Shown: positions 18,770 through 27,241 of the stretch, one piece after another
How positions within the stretch are numbered: position 1 is the stretch's first letter
Layout: each line of letters opens with the position of its first letter
Origin: Acetobacter oryzoeni
Lineage (GTDB): Bacteria; Pseudomonadota; Alphaproteobacteria; Acetobacterales; Acetobacteraceae
Assembly (NCBI RefSeq): GCF_004014775.2
Contig: NZ_CP042808.1
Span: forward strand, 930,001 to 994,000
Direction: 5' to 3'
Length of the DNA stretch: 64,000 nt
Made by a program: the position numbers and the translations under genes
Notes under the pieces: model-generated
Databases searched by the model: none
The model's input: the letters and a program-made list of their open reading frames with translations, nothing else
Told to the model about the DNA's origin: nothing

Positions 18770-20134
18770 TTATACCCCCTTCAGCTTGATGTGCTTGTCA
18801 ATAATGGCGCGGCGGTGCAGGTCACTATCCAACTGGCGGGCGGCCTGTTCCACACGTTCATTCATCAACTGGTCAGCAATTTCGCTGGGTGAGCGGTTGG
18901 AAAAGTTCTTTTCCTTTTTGGTGCAGACCATCAACAGATCGATCCCATCGCGCGAGACCAGAGGGCGCGATACCTTGCCTTCGGGCAGATCAGCCAGCAG
19001 AGACTGCATTTGTGGGTTCAGGCGTTCCAGCGGCATTTCACCCGGATCTGTGGGGCGCTTTTCGCCTTCGGCCTTGTTAAGGGCTTCCATTTCCGTGCAG
19101 CTATGGGTGTTCTGGATAACCTGCATGGCCTTTTGCAGCGTAGATTCCTGCTGCGGCGTAATGTGCTGCGGGTCTAGCGGTGTATCAAAGGAAAGGAACA
19201 CCTGCCGAATGGTGATCAGGTGGCCCATTTCGTGCCCGATAACACGCTTGCCATTAAGGGTGATGATAACATACCCGCCCGGCACCTTGATGGGGTTGGA
19301 AATAGCCCCAACGCCCACGGGCATCTGCCGCACCACCTGAACCACTGCGGGGTCAAGCTCATCTTCCTGCACCCAGCCCATGGACCCACCATCCAGCGCT
19401 GTCTGACTTTGAGAAAACTGAGCAGCAACAATGGGGAAGGGCGCACCCTTACGCAGTTCCTGAATAACGGTGTTGGTGAAATCCAGCTCTTCCTGATCGT
19501 GCCGGGGATCTTCCACTTTTACAAAAATTTCGGCCAGCTCGTATTCCGTACGGCCTTCCTCACGCTTGAGCGCGGCCTGACGCTGGGCAATATCCTGCGC
19601 AGATACGCGTGAGCGCGCGCCCAACTCCTGCCGGAGCACCTGAATCCAGCCAATCTGCACCCGGATCTGGTCGATCAACGTGGTGAGGGATACGCCATCT
19701 TGCGCCAGATGCTCACGCAATGTGCCTTCGGGCATGCCGTTGCGCCGCTCAATATTGGTAATGGCGCCCGCAATCTGTTCGGGCGGCACGTTGATATGGC
19801 GGCTGAGAATTTCCTGCGTGCGCAGGCGTTCATCAATAAGCTGGCGGATAATCTGGGGCCGCAGCCGTGCCATCAGATCAGGCGTAAGGGGCAGGCCGGT
19901 AGAAAGGGCAAACAGTTTGCCGCGGTTATCAACATCGCGCTTGGTCAGCGGAATACTGTTGATAACCGCCAGAATCATATCATCTGGTTCTGGCTGGGCC
20001 GGTGTTGCTGTTTGCTGCGTTGCCGCGCTGGAGGTGTGCCGTGTTGCTGCCTGCGCGTACGGTGCGCCAGCAATGGCGGGAACAGTAAGCGCGGCAAGGG
20101 AACAACAGGCCAGTGCAAGGGAACGCAGGCGCAT
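18770..20134 (-). CDS. surA: SurA-type periplasmic peptidyl-prolyl isomerase/chaperone
   Basis: 454 residues. A signal peptide (about 1-29, with a Leu/Ala core ending AYAQA-like) precedes a SurA N-terminal chaperone domain (DMILAVINSIPLTKRDVDNR to about 190). A parvulin-type rotamase domain follows (about 195-310: ELAEIFVKV, GGSMGWVQEDEL). The C-terminal part contains further helices and a weaker second parvulin-like segment (FSNRSPSEIADQLMNERVEQAAR). It escorts outer-membrane proteins such as LptD, which is encoded just upstream, so the operon joins a chaperone with its client. Confidence 0.88.
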   Translation of the reverse strand: MRLRSLALACCSLAALTVPAIAGAPYAQAATRHTSSAATQQTATPAQPEPDDMILAVINSIPLTKRDVDNRGKLFALSTGLPLTPDLMARLRPQIIRQLIDERLRTQEILSRHINVPPEQIAGAITNIERRNGMPEGTLREHLAQDGVSLTTLIDQIRVQIGWIQVLRQELGARSRVSAQDIAQRQAALKREEGRTEYELAEIFVKVEDPRHDQEELDFTNTVIQELRKGAPFPIVAAQFSQSQTALDGGSMGWVQEDELDPAVVQVVRQMPVGVGAISNPIKVPGGYVIITLNGKRVIGHEMGHLITIRQVFLSFDTPLDPQHITPQQESTLQKAMQVIQNTHSCTEMEALNKAEGEKRPTDPGEMPLERLNPQMQSLLADLPEGKVSRPLVSRDGIDLLMVCTKKEKNFSNRSPSEIADQLMNERVEQAARQLDSDLHRRAIIDKHIKLKGV

Positions 20135-20215
20135 ACGGAACAGTCTTTCAGCTTTCTGCCAGATCGGGAACTCTGTTCCCTGATACCGGAGCGCGAGGCA
20201 TTTTTGAAGCAGTTC

Positions 20216-22549
20216 TTACTTAAGGCCGAAAGACCCAAGCGTTTTCAGGCTAAGGGTGAACAGGAAGGTGGAGTTACGCTGCTGCCCACCAATGGTGGTG
20301 TACTGCTTGAGATACATGAAATCGAGCCCGAAGCAGTCATTCGTATATCCGATATCTCCACCCAGAGAGACAAATTCACGACGGGAGAGGCTACGGCGCG
20401 CAAAGCCGGAAAGATGCCAGTTATCCCAGTCGGAAGAGAAGCCGCCACTGATTTCGTTTGTGCGTACAGTGTACAGCTGGTTCGGGTTGTAGGAGCGATA
20501 GTTGGTGGCGAAATAGTAATAGGGTGTTACCGGCTCATACACATACCCGCCACGGATACGGAAATGCGGCACCCCGGCGCTGAACAGAGCATCACCAAAG
20601 TTGAATTTGCCGGTGTAGGGGTCAAGCCGCATACGGGCGTTGAAATCAAAATATTCGTTGGGTGAAACACGGGCGCGCGCCACAATATCCGAAATATGAT
20701 GGTCTAGGCCAGAATAGGGCAGGCGATCATGTTCGATATGTTCCTGGAAGCTTTCACCGGCCAGAAGGTCCACTTCATGGCCATCCCATGTCCAGTTGGC
20801 ATGCACCCCAATGTTACCGCGCAGGCCGCCATCCAGCCTGTCTGTGCCCTGATAGCGGTTGAGCGAGAACAGCGTTGAATCCGTAAATTCATAGGACATA
20901 CTGTCTTCGTTCGGAATCATGTCCGTTGCGCCCATGCCGGTATTGGGGGCGTAAATGGCCTGCACAATAGGTTCGATCAACTGCGTGCCACGGCCATGTT
21001 CAAAGCTGCGGACAAACGGCCAGTTTGTTTTCAATGCAATGGTTGGCAGTACCTGTCCGCTTACAATCGTGCGTGCAGTTTTATAGTAGTTGGGCTGCTG
21101 GTACAGCTTGCGGGCGCGGTAGACCATGGAATCAAGCCGCAATGTCAGCAGAAATTGCTGCCCTTGGCGGGAGCGCCACAGCCTATCCCAATTTAGCTGC
21201 AATTCACCGCGCTGATCGGCAGTCCCGTTTTCACGATACACGTAAAAATCGGTGGTGTTTACGCTGGTACGTCCGCCCAATGCATCGGGCTGGCCAACAA
21301 AGCTATAGGTATAACGTGGGAGTGCCCACGGCAGATCGGTGTTGTGAATGACACCTTTGTTCAGGCCCTGATAGTACTGCCCATCAATACGAGAGTAAGA
21401 ACCCGTGCCAAAGCCTTCAATATAGGCGTTGGAGTTCAGGGTGTCAGACCCGTAACCCTGCACACGATAATCGCGCATATAGTCAGCAGAGGTGGCCAGA
21501 TTGATGTTGGCACCAGCACGCCAGTGCTTGTCTATAGAGAACTGGCCGCGGGCAAACAGATAGCCCTGCACACCATGGTTGCCGCCACGGCCCACATCAT
21601 CACCAAAGCCGTTGGTATAGCTGTTACTGCGGTGCGTATCGTAAGCCAGACCGCCCTGAATGTTGATCTTGCCGAAGTTGAAGAAGTTTCTGTACTGCGC
21701 GCTGATCTGTGGCCCTGTTTTGGTAGAGAACAGGCCCTGCACAGTCAGATCAGACTGATCATCAATCACCCAGTAATACGGGATGGTGAAATACGTGCCC
21801 AAGTAACGGTCATGCGGTGTGATGCCGGGCATGAGGAACCCGCTGTGCCGCTTGGCGGAGGGGTCTGTCATGGAGAAATAGGGCAGGTAGATAACTGGAA
21901 TGCCCAGAATATCCAGATAGGCATCACGGAAGTCGATCTTCTGATGTTCCAGATCCTGCGTGGCGTCATAGGCGCGGAACTGCCAGAAGGGCGCGCGGGT
22001 TTTGTCTTTTTCGCAAATTTCGCAGGCCGTATAAACGGCGCGGCTCATCACGTTAATCTTGCCTGCCGTGCGCCGCAGGCCGTTGGCTGCCAGTTTGGCG
22101 TTGTCCTGCATGGTGGCATTCACGTGCATCATGATGCCATCCTTCATGCCGCCCGAAAGTTCGGCATAATGGGTGTACAGCACGGAACCATCTGGCTGGA
22201 TGGTGGCCACATTGCCGCGTGCAGCTATAACGCCGGTATCGCGGTCATACACAATGCGGTCTGCTCGCAGCACATGGTCGCCCTGCCAGACCTGGACGTT
22301 GCCAGTCCAGGTAACGGTGTGCTCAACATCGTTGTAGTCAACCTTATCGGCCTGAAAGGTTGCCGGTTCATCGGGAGATGTCGGGCGGCCGGTATTCAGG
22401 TGCATCACCTGCGGGCGGAACTGCGCATGCGCATGTTTGGGCGGGCTGAAAAAAAGGCACGCGGCCATGCTCCCCAATGCGGTGGCCGCACTGAGGGTGG
22501 AACGACGGCGCAGCAAAGGGCTGCGGAAAGGCCGGCGGGCCACGGTCAA
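20216..22549 (-). CDS. lptD: LPS-assembly outer-membrane protein LptD
   Basis: 777 residues, TTG start. A signal peptide with a short hydrophobic core (about 15-42) is followed by an OstA/LptA-like jellyroll domain (EPATFQADKVDYNDVEHTV to about 190). A C-terminal beta barrel follows (DUF3769/OstA_C), with alternating aromatic strands to the end. It inserts LPS into the outer leaflet together with LptE. The TTG directly follows the TGA of lptG and has GGAGG 8 bases upstream, supporting coupled translation. One Cys pair is visible (CEICEK), but the usual four-cysteine pattern is not obvious. Confidence 0.92.
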   Translation of the reverse strand: MTVARRPFRSPLLRRRSTLSAATALGSMAACLFFSPPKHAHAQFRPQVMHLNTGRPTSPDEPATFQADKVDYNDVEHTVTWTGNVQVWQGDHVLRADRIVYDRDTGVIAARGNVATIQPDGSVLYTHYAELSGGMKDGIMMHVNATMQDNAKLAANGLRRTAGKINVMSRAVYTACEICEKDKTRAPFWQFRAYDATQDLEHQKIDFRDAYLDILGIPVIYLPYFSMTDPSAKRHSGFLMPGITPHDRYLGTYFTIPYYWVIDDQSDLTVQGLFSTKTGPQISAQYRNFFNFGKINIQGGLAYDTHRSNSYTNGFGDDVGRGGNHGVQGYLFARGQFSIDKHWRAGANINLATSADYMRDYRVQGYGSDTLNSNAYIEGFGTGSYSRIDGQYYQGLNKGVIHNTDLPWALPRYTYSFVGQPDALGGRTSVNTTDFYVYRENGTADQRGELQLNWDRLWRSRQGQQFLLTLRLDSMVYRARKLYQQPNYYKTARTIVSGQVLPTIALKTNWPFVRSFEHGRGTQLIEPIVQAIYAPNTGMGATDMIPNEDSMSYEFTDSTLFSLNRYQGTDRLDGGLRGNIGVHANWTWDGHEVDLLAGESFQEHIEHDRLPYSGLDHHISDIVARARVSPNEYFDFNARMRLDPYTGKFNFGDALFSAGVPHFRIRGGYVYEPVTPYYYFATNYRSYNPNQLYTVRTNEISGGFSSDWDNWHLSGFARRSLSRREFVSLGGDIGYTNDCFGLDFMYLKQYTTIGGQQRNSTFLFTLSLKTLGSFGLK

Positions 22550-23662
22550 TCAGCCATCCTCCAAATGAAGCAGCAACGAAACAGCCAGACACAACCCAGC
22601 CAGCGTAGGGGCCCATGCAGCCAGCATAGGGGGAAGTGCCCCCGAATTACCGAACTGCTCTGCAACCTTGGATACGGTGAAAAGCAGAAAACCAGCCGCA
22701 ACGCCAGACCCGATCATGCGGGCAACGCCTCCGCGCCGTGATGGACGCATGGAAAAACCCGCCGCAACCAGTGCCATTGTGCCCGCCAGCATAGGCAATG
22801 CCAGCAGTGATTGAAAATGAATACGATGCCGAATAGACGAAAAACCAGAGCGATCAAGCAGGGAAATAAAGCCCGGCAGCGCCCAGACGGAAAGCGTTTC
22901 GGGGGAAGAAAAACTTTCCTGCACACGGTTGACCGTTAAATCTGTGGGCAAATCAATCTGGCCAACGGGGTGCAGCAAATCATTCGGCCGCACGACCGAG
23001 GCATCACTTAAAATCCATTTCAATGTTCCCAGATAGCCTTCAGGGGCTTCGATTCGCATCATCAGCTTGTCCTGATGATCAAGACGGAACACGCTCACAT
23101 TACGGATACGGAGCAAGCCATCCTTAAGCTGCACGCCACGCGCATGCAGCATGGCCACGCCGTGTGGATCATACTGGCTATCTGATTGCCGCAACCATAA
23201 GGAGCCGCTGGAGAGGCTAAGTGGCCCACCGCCGGTACGCAGATATTGCTGATCCAGCTCTTCCGCCCGGCGGTACATGGATGAAGAGACCGGAGAAACC
23301 AGAGTGGTAAAAACAGCGCCAATCAGCATGGCGCAGGCAACCGGGGCGGTCAAAAACTGCCATGCAGAAATACCAGCCGCACGCGCTACAATCAGTTCGG
23401 AAGAACGGGTTAGCCGCCAGAAGCACACAATCCCGCCCAGCAGCATGCCAAAAGGCAGAATTTCCGTGGCAAAATAGGGAACGTGAAGCGCTGCAATTTC
23501 TGTCACCACATTGGTGGAAACATCAGGCTTGGTGGCCACGCGGCGCAGCAGGTCAATAAAGTCAAAAAGGCAGACAATGCCGGTAAGGGAGGCAATCATT
23601 GCCACAACAGAAAACACAAACTGCCGCGCGATATAGCGGGAGAGGGTAACGGCAACAATCAT
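22550..23662 (-). CDS. lptG: LPS export ABC transporter permease LptG
   Basis: 370 residues of the YjgP/YjgQ family. Three N-terminal transmembrane helices (about 8-30, 50-75, 95-120) are followed by a periplasmic beta-jellyroll domain (about 140-260) and three C-terminal helices. With LptF and the LptB ATPase it extracts LPS from the inner membrane. It lies between lptF and lptD on the minus strand; lptF ends about 16 bases upstream. Confidence 0.9.
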   Translation of the reverse strand: MIVAVTLSRYIARQFVFSVVAMIASLTGIVCLFDFIDLLRRVATKPDVSTNVVTEIAALHVPYFATEILPFGMLLGGIVCFWRLTRSSELIVARAAGISAWQFLTAPVACAMLIGAVFTTLVSPVSSSMYRRAEELDQQYLRTGGGPLSLSSGSLWLRQSDSQYDPHGVAMLHARGVQLKDGLLRIRNVSVFRLDHQDKLMMRIEAPEGYLGTLKWILSDASVVRPNDLLHPVGQIDLPTDLTVNRVQESFSSPETLSVWALPGFISLLDRSGFSSIRHRIHFQSLLALPMLAGTMALVAAGFSMRPSRRGGVARMIGSGVAAGFLLFTVSKVAEQFGNSGALPPMLAAWAPTLAGLCLAVSLLLHLEDG

Positions 23663-23678
23663 CAGGCCGGAAGCCCCT

Positions 23679-24833
23679 TCAGTTTTGTGTCAGACGGGCA
23701 GAGGCGCGATCTGCCAGCATTTCCGGAATGAACAGTATGCCTGCGCATATCAGCCCCGGCAGTAATGCCACAAGCGGAATAAGCGGGATAAGGGCCATGT
23801 TTCGGCTGGCCAGATTTTGCAGCAACAGGTTGATAGCCAATAGCCCCACAACTGTCAGCACCGCAGCAAGGGGCCGCTTGATATTGCCGTAGCGGGAAAA
23901 AGCCCCGCGCAGCACGGCAACCAGCCCCACCATGGCAAAGGAAAAGCAGGTAAGGGGGGATGTCAGGCGGCGCCAGCCTTCTACCTTGAACTTGCCTGTA
24001 TCGCGCTCAGAAACCTGTTGGGGGTCTGGGTGCAGCAGTTCCCCCAAAGACATTTCAGCAGCATCCCTAAACCGGGCGTCTTCCTGATGTGCGGAAGACA
24101 AATCCATGGAATCCTGCTTGAAAACCAGCATGTTCAGGCGGCCTGTTTTATGGTCGATCACCTGTCTGGAGCCATCGTACAGGATCACGCGCGGGGTATC
24201 ATTCACGATCATCATGGACCCATGATTGGCCAGAATTGTGGCCTGATTACCCGGTTGCCGATCATCTTCCACCATAATGCCGTGTAGCGTGCCATCGTGG
24301 CTGCGGGAGCGGATATAAACCGTCATGGCATCCGAAACCTTGGTAAACACTCCCTCTTGCAGCATGAAGGCGGCCATCTTGTTGCGGATATCAAATTCGT
24401 ATTGCCGGAAGGCATGGTAGGATGTGGGCACAATCCACAAGTTGAGCAAAAAGCCCATAATGGTGGCCATAAGCGCGCAGCCAAGCCCCGCCCTTGCCAG
24501 AGCGAACTGTGAAAGCCCAGCCGCCTGCATAACCGTAAGTTCACGGTCTCCCGCCAGCCGTTGATATACAAACAGGCTCACCACAAAAGTGGTAATCGGC
24601 AGCACCACTGCCACAAAGGAGGGAATGAGCAGGCTGGTGAGTTCAATGAACACACGCAGCGAAAGCCCTCTGTCCACGACCAGAGAGACAAAGCGCAAAG
24701 ACTGCATAAGCCAGATGAGCGCGGCCAACCCCCCGGTGGTTGCCAGCAGTGCCACCATAAGCTGGTGGAACACATACCTGTCCAGCGTGAGGAAACGCGA
24801 TTTCAGCCAAGACTGAAGTGAACGGACGGTCAT
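23679..24833 (-). CDS. lptF: LPS export ABC transporter permease LptF
   Basis: 384 residues from the ATG at 24833. It has the same YjgP/YjgQ architecture as its partner LptG: N-terminal helices, a periplasmic jellyroll and C-terminal helices, with family motifs around LAGDRELTVMQAAG and VEGWRRLTSPLTCF. It is the first gene of lptF-lptG-lptD-surA-rsmA. The frame is open to an ATG at 24884, but the extra 17 residues are hydrophilic and neither start has a strong ribosome binding site; the shorter one fits the family better. A 160-base gap to the porin gene holds no recognisable gene. Confidence 0.88.
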   Translation of the reverse strand: MTVRSLQSWLKSRFLTLDRYVFHQLMVALLATTGGLAALIWLMQSLRFVSLVVDRGLSLRVFIELTSLLIPSFVAVVLPITTFVVSLFVYQRLAGDRELTVMQAAGLSQFALARAGLGCALMATIMGFLLNLWIVPTSYHAFRQYEFDIRNKMAAFMLQEGVFTKVSDAMTVYIRSRSHDGTLHGIMVEDDRQPGNQATILANHGSMMIVNDTPRVILYDGSRQVIDHKTGRLNMLVFKQDSMDLSSAHQEDARFRDAAEMSLGELLHPDPQQVSERDTGKFKVEGWRRLTSPLTCFSFAMVGLVAVLRGAFSRYGNIKRPLAAVLTVVGLLAINLLLQNLASRNMALIPLIPLVALLPGLICAGILFIPEMLADRASARLTQN

Positions 24834-24995
24834 ACGTCTGTTATCTACTTCACCTGTGCGGGAGGCAACAGCCTTATCATGCATAAAGCAGGTGGAGGCA
24901 TGTTGCTCTGGCGCGGTTTTTCTTAAAAACTGACAGTTTTATTGGCGCAAACTCTCAAAAATCTGCGTTTTCTTTTTTCGGTTTCCGCGGAATTT

Positions 24996-26654
24996 CTAGA
25001 ATAGAAGAATCACACCACCAGCAGCTGTGTTGTCGCTTTCCTTGTAAGGGCCGTGGGCGGCAGAAGATGTATGCGTGTATTCGCCCACCAGATTCAGCCA
25101 GTCTGTCAGCTTGTAAAAGACAGCGCCAACTTCAGACTGGTTGCGCCGCACAAGGGTGGGGCTGTTTTCGCCCGGAGCCTGATACAGATTACTCACGCCG
25201 TAACTGCCCACCAGCTTAAGCCTTTTGGTCACGTGGTAGGCACCCTGCACGTAATACCCTTCGGATGCGCGTTTACGGCCATTTTGCCCAACGCCATCAA
25301 AGAACAGCCCGGTCGTGCCCAGCCCGCTGCCGCGGTAGTAGTAGGCCACACCTTCAAGCGGCCCGTAGGTGACCTTGGTGCCGATATCGCCAGCTTCTGC
25401 CATGGCGCCCTTGCGGCTGTCCGTATTCAGCAACGTGCTTTGCAGGCCCTGCTGATGCTGGATCAGGAAGCTGGCCCAGATACGCGTTTGCACCTCGCCA
25501 ACCTTGAAATCATACGTAACTTTGCCCTGCACCATGGGGGAGGAATGATGCTCGGAAGAGGCAGACAGATTGCCCCCGGCAAAATTGAACTCATCCAGCG
25601 GCTGGAAGATACCAACGGTGCCCTGAAAACCGTGGATTGTAGGTGAGGCATAGGAAATTTGCGGGATCCAGTCTGCATACACATAACCCACGCCAATACG
25701 GCCCAGAGATGTGTTGCCCGGCGCAGCATTGTTGCCAGAAGCCCCCACGCTCAGCAGCGTGGCATCGTTCAGGATGGCATCGGAGCCAAACAGTGCCAGA
25801 TCACGCCCGACCTTGAATGTGCCGATATTCTTGTTGCCAAACGTGACGTAAACCTGACGAAGATCGATACCAGCAGTGCCAAGCCCAACGGGGCTACCAC
25901 CCGTGTTGGCGTTAAAGGCCCCGTTCTTGGCGTTATCAATGCCCGGATACATGCCCAGAACGGCAGAAATATCCATGCCGCGCTGCACGGTGCTAAGCTT
26001 GAGCACAAAGCCGGCAGGCAGCAGGCCGTTACGTACGGCAGAAGAATCAAACCCGCTGGAACCGGTAGAAACACCACCAGCCACAGCTTGCCCGCCAGCG
26101 GGGCTGTTATAAGTGTAAAACCCGTTTACAAAGCCGGAAAGGTTGATGTTGATGGGGCCTGCCATAAAGGTAAGGCCTTTGCCGGGCACGTATTTTGCCA
26201 CGCGCACCACATCGTTGCCTTTAAGAGATTTGGCAGCTTCTTCAGCAGAGCGTGCGCTGGCTTCTGCGCGTTCTGCAGCACTTTCGGCCCGCATGCCGGA
26301 ATCTTCTGCGCCGGGGTCAAACTTGATGCCGGGTTCGTATTCATCACTGCCCGCACCGTGTCCGGCATGAGCCACCATGCGGTGCCGTGTGCCCGAAGCC
26401 GCTGCCATGCGGCCAGAGCCAGAACCACCTCTGCCGCCTGAAGATGCACGCTCGGTTTGTGCTGGGGCAGAGTGGCGCACATGTTTGGCAAGCAGCGTGT
26501 CGTATTCATGCTTGGTCAGGCTGCCTTTGGCGCGCAGCACGTCCAGCAGATCGCTATAATCATCAGCCAGAGCAGCTTTTGGCAGCATGGCAGGCGAACC
26601 AGCAACCGATGCGGCCATAACCGTGGCAACCAGCGCCTTTTTTCCCGATGCCAT
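24996..26654 (-). CDS. Large outer-membrane porin
   Basis: 552 residues. A signal peptide (1-31, ending around KAALA) is followed by a short motif DDYSDLLDVLRAKGSLTKHEYDTLLAKH that recurs at the N terminus of acetic acid bacterial porins. A Gly/Arg-rich and Ala/Glu-rich linker follows to about residue 155. The rest is a beta-barrel pattern with repeated aromatic-flanked strands, ending in a terminal Phe (GGVILLF), the outer-membrane insertion signal. Its substrate is not evident; phosphate-selective OprO/OprP-type porins are the nearest family by look. GGGGAG lies 10 bases upstream of the ATG. On the minus strand a TTGAC hexamer at about 26712-26716 is a possible -35 box. Confidence 0.78.
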   Translation of the reverse strand: MASGKKALVATVMAASVAGSPAMLPKAALADDYSDLLDVLRAKGSLTKHEYDTLLAKHVRHSAPAQTERASSGGRGGSGSGRMAAASGTRHRMVAHAGHGAGSDEYEPGIKFDPGAEDSGMRAESAAERAEASARSAEEAAKSLKGNDVVRVAKYVPGKGLTFMAGPININLSGFVNGFYTYNSPAGGQAVAGGVSTGSSGFDSSAVRNGLLPAGFVLKLSTVQRGMDISAVLGMYPGIDNAKNGAFNANTGGSPVGLGTAGIDLRQVYVTFGNKNIGTFKVGRDLALFGSDAILNDATLLSVGASGNNAAPGNTSLGRIGVGYVYADWIPQISYASPTIHGFQGTVGIFQPLDEFNFAGGNLSASSEHHSSPMVQGKVTYDFKVGEVQTRIWASFLIQHQQGLQSTLLNTDSRKGAMAEAGDIGTKVTYGPLEGVAYYYRGSGLGTTGLFFDGVGQNGRKRASEGYYVQGAYHVTKRLKLVGSYGVSNLYQAPGENSPTLVRRNQSEVGAVFYKLTDWLNLVGEYTHTSSAAHGPYKESDNTAAGGVILLF

Positions 26655-27241
26655 AAAACTGTGCTCCCCTAAAAACCTGCTCTCTCTTACTGTGGATCAG
26701 ACTTCCTGCCGTCAATACGGCGTAAAAAGGCAGCAGATGTGTGAGCTGTGGGGGTAACGATGCAGCAAAACCGAATGCATTGGTAGAAAATTTCCGGCCG
26801 TGCGTTGCTGTGCGAGCGGCAAAACGTATTGGTTCCATAACGGAATAGAATAAATAATAATTTTTAATATCAAGGAATTATAAGTTGATTCTCTGCGTTG
26901 GAAACAGAGCGGAAAACAGTATGAATTAAAAATGACGTAAGCAGTTTTGGCTATAAAATGCTATACACACAGCACAAAAAGTGAAGAAAAGTGCGCGTAC
27001 AAAAGTTCCCATCATCACGGAATTTTTATTGTTATAACAATAATTTACATGCCCTTCAGGCCCTGTTTGTAAGTGGCGGCGCAAAAGGGCGCAGGAATTC
27101 TTCCGTAATTGCAGTACCTTGCAACACGGTTTGCCATTATGCCGCCGTGTTCGCGCTGCACTGCACATTTTGGTGTCCTGAATTCAAACTTGGCCGGGCG
27201 GGGCGTGTTGTTCTGCCAAATCAGTAACGAAAGCAAACACA
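26655..27241. other. Long divergent intergenic region, AT-rich in its middle
   Basis: 587 bases between the porin (minus) and the ABC exporter (plus). The part from about 26830 to 27060 is distinctly AT-rich compared with all neighbouring coding DNA and holds runs such as AATAATTTTTAAT. It contains one perfect 18-bp palindrome at 27026-27043. Short open frames on both strands have no ribosome binding site or recognisable motif. It probably holds the promoters of both flanking genes. No RNA gene is recognised. Confidence 0.6.
27026..27043. promoter_or_regulatory. Perfect 18-bp palindrome, candidate operator
   Basis: TTATTGTTATAACAATAA is perfectly self-complementary and lies about 200 bases upstream of the ABC exporter start, inside the AT-rich gap. 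The exporter is cotranscribed with a GntR-type regulator, whose binding sites are usually short palindromes, so an autoregulatory operator is a reasonable guess. Confidence 0.4.

Noticed and set aside
21344..22741. 465-codon open frame on the plus strand
   Set aside because: Antisense to lptD and lptG, no ribosome binding site, no domain; a shadow of the real coding frame.
26926..27168. 80-codon minus-strand frame in the long porin/exporter gap
   Set aside because: No ribosome binding site and no motif; it crosses the AT-rich palindrome region and looks like chance.
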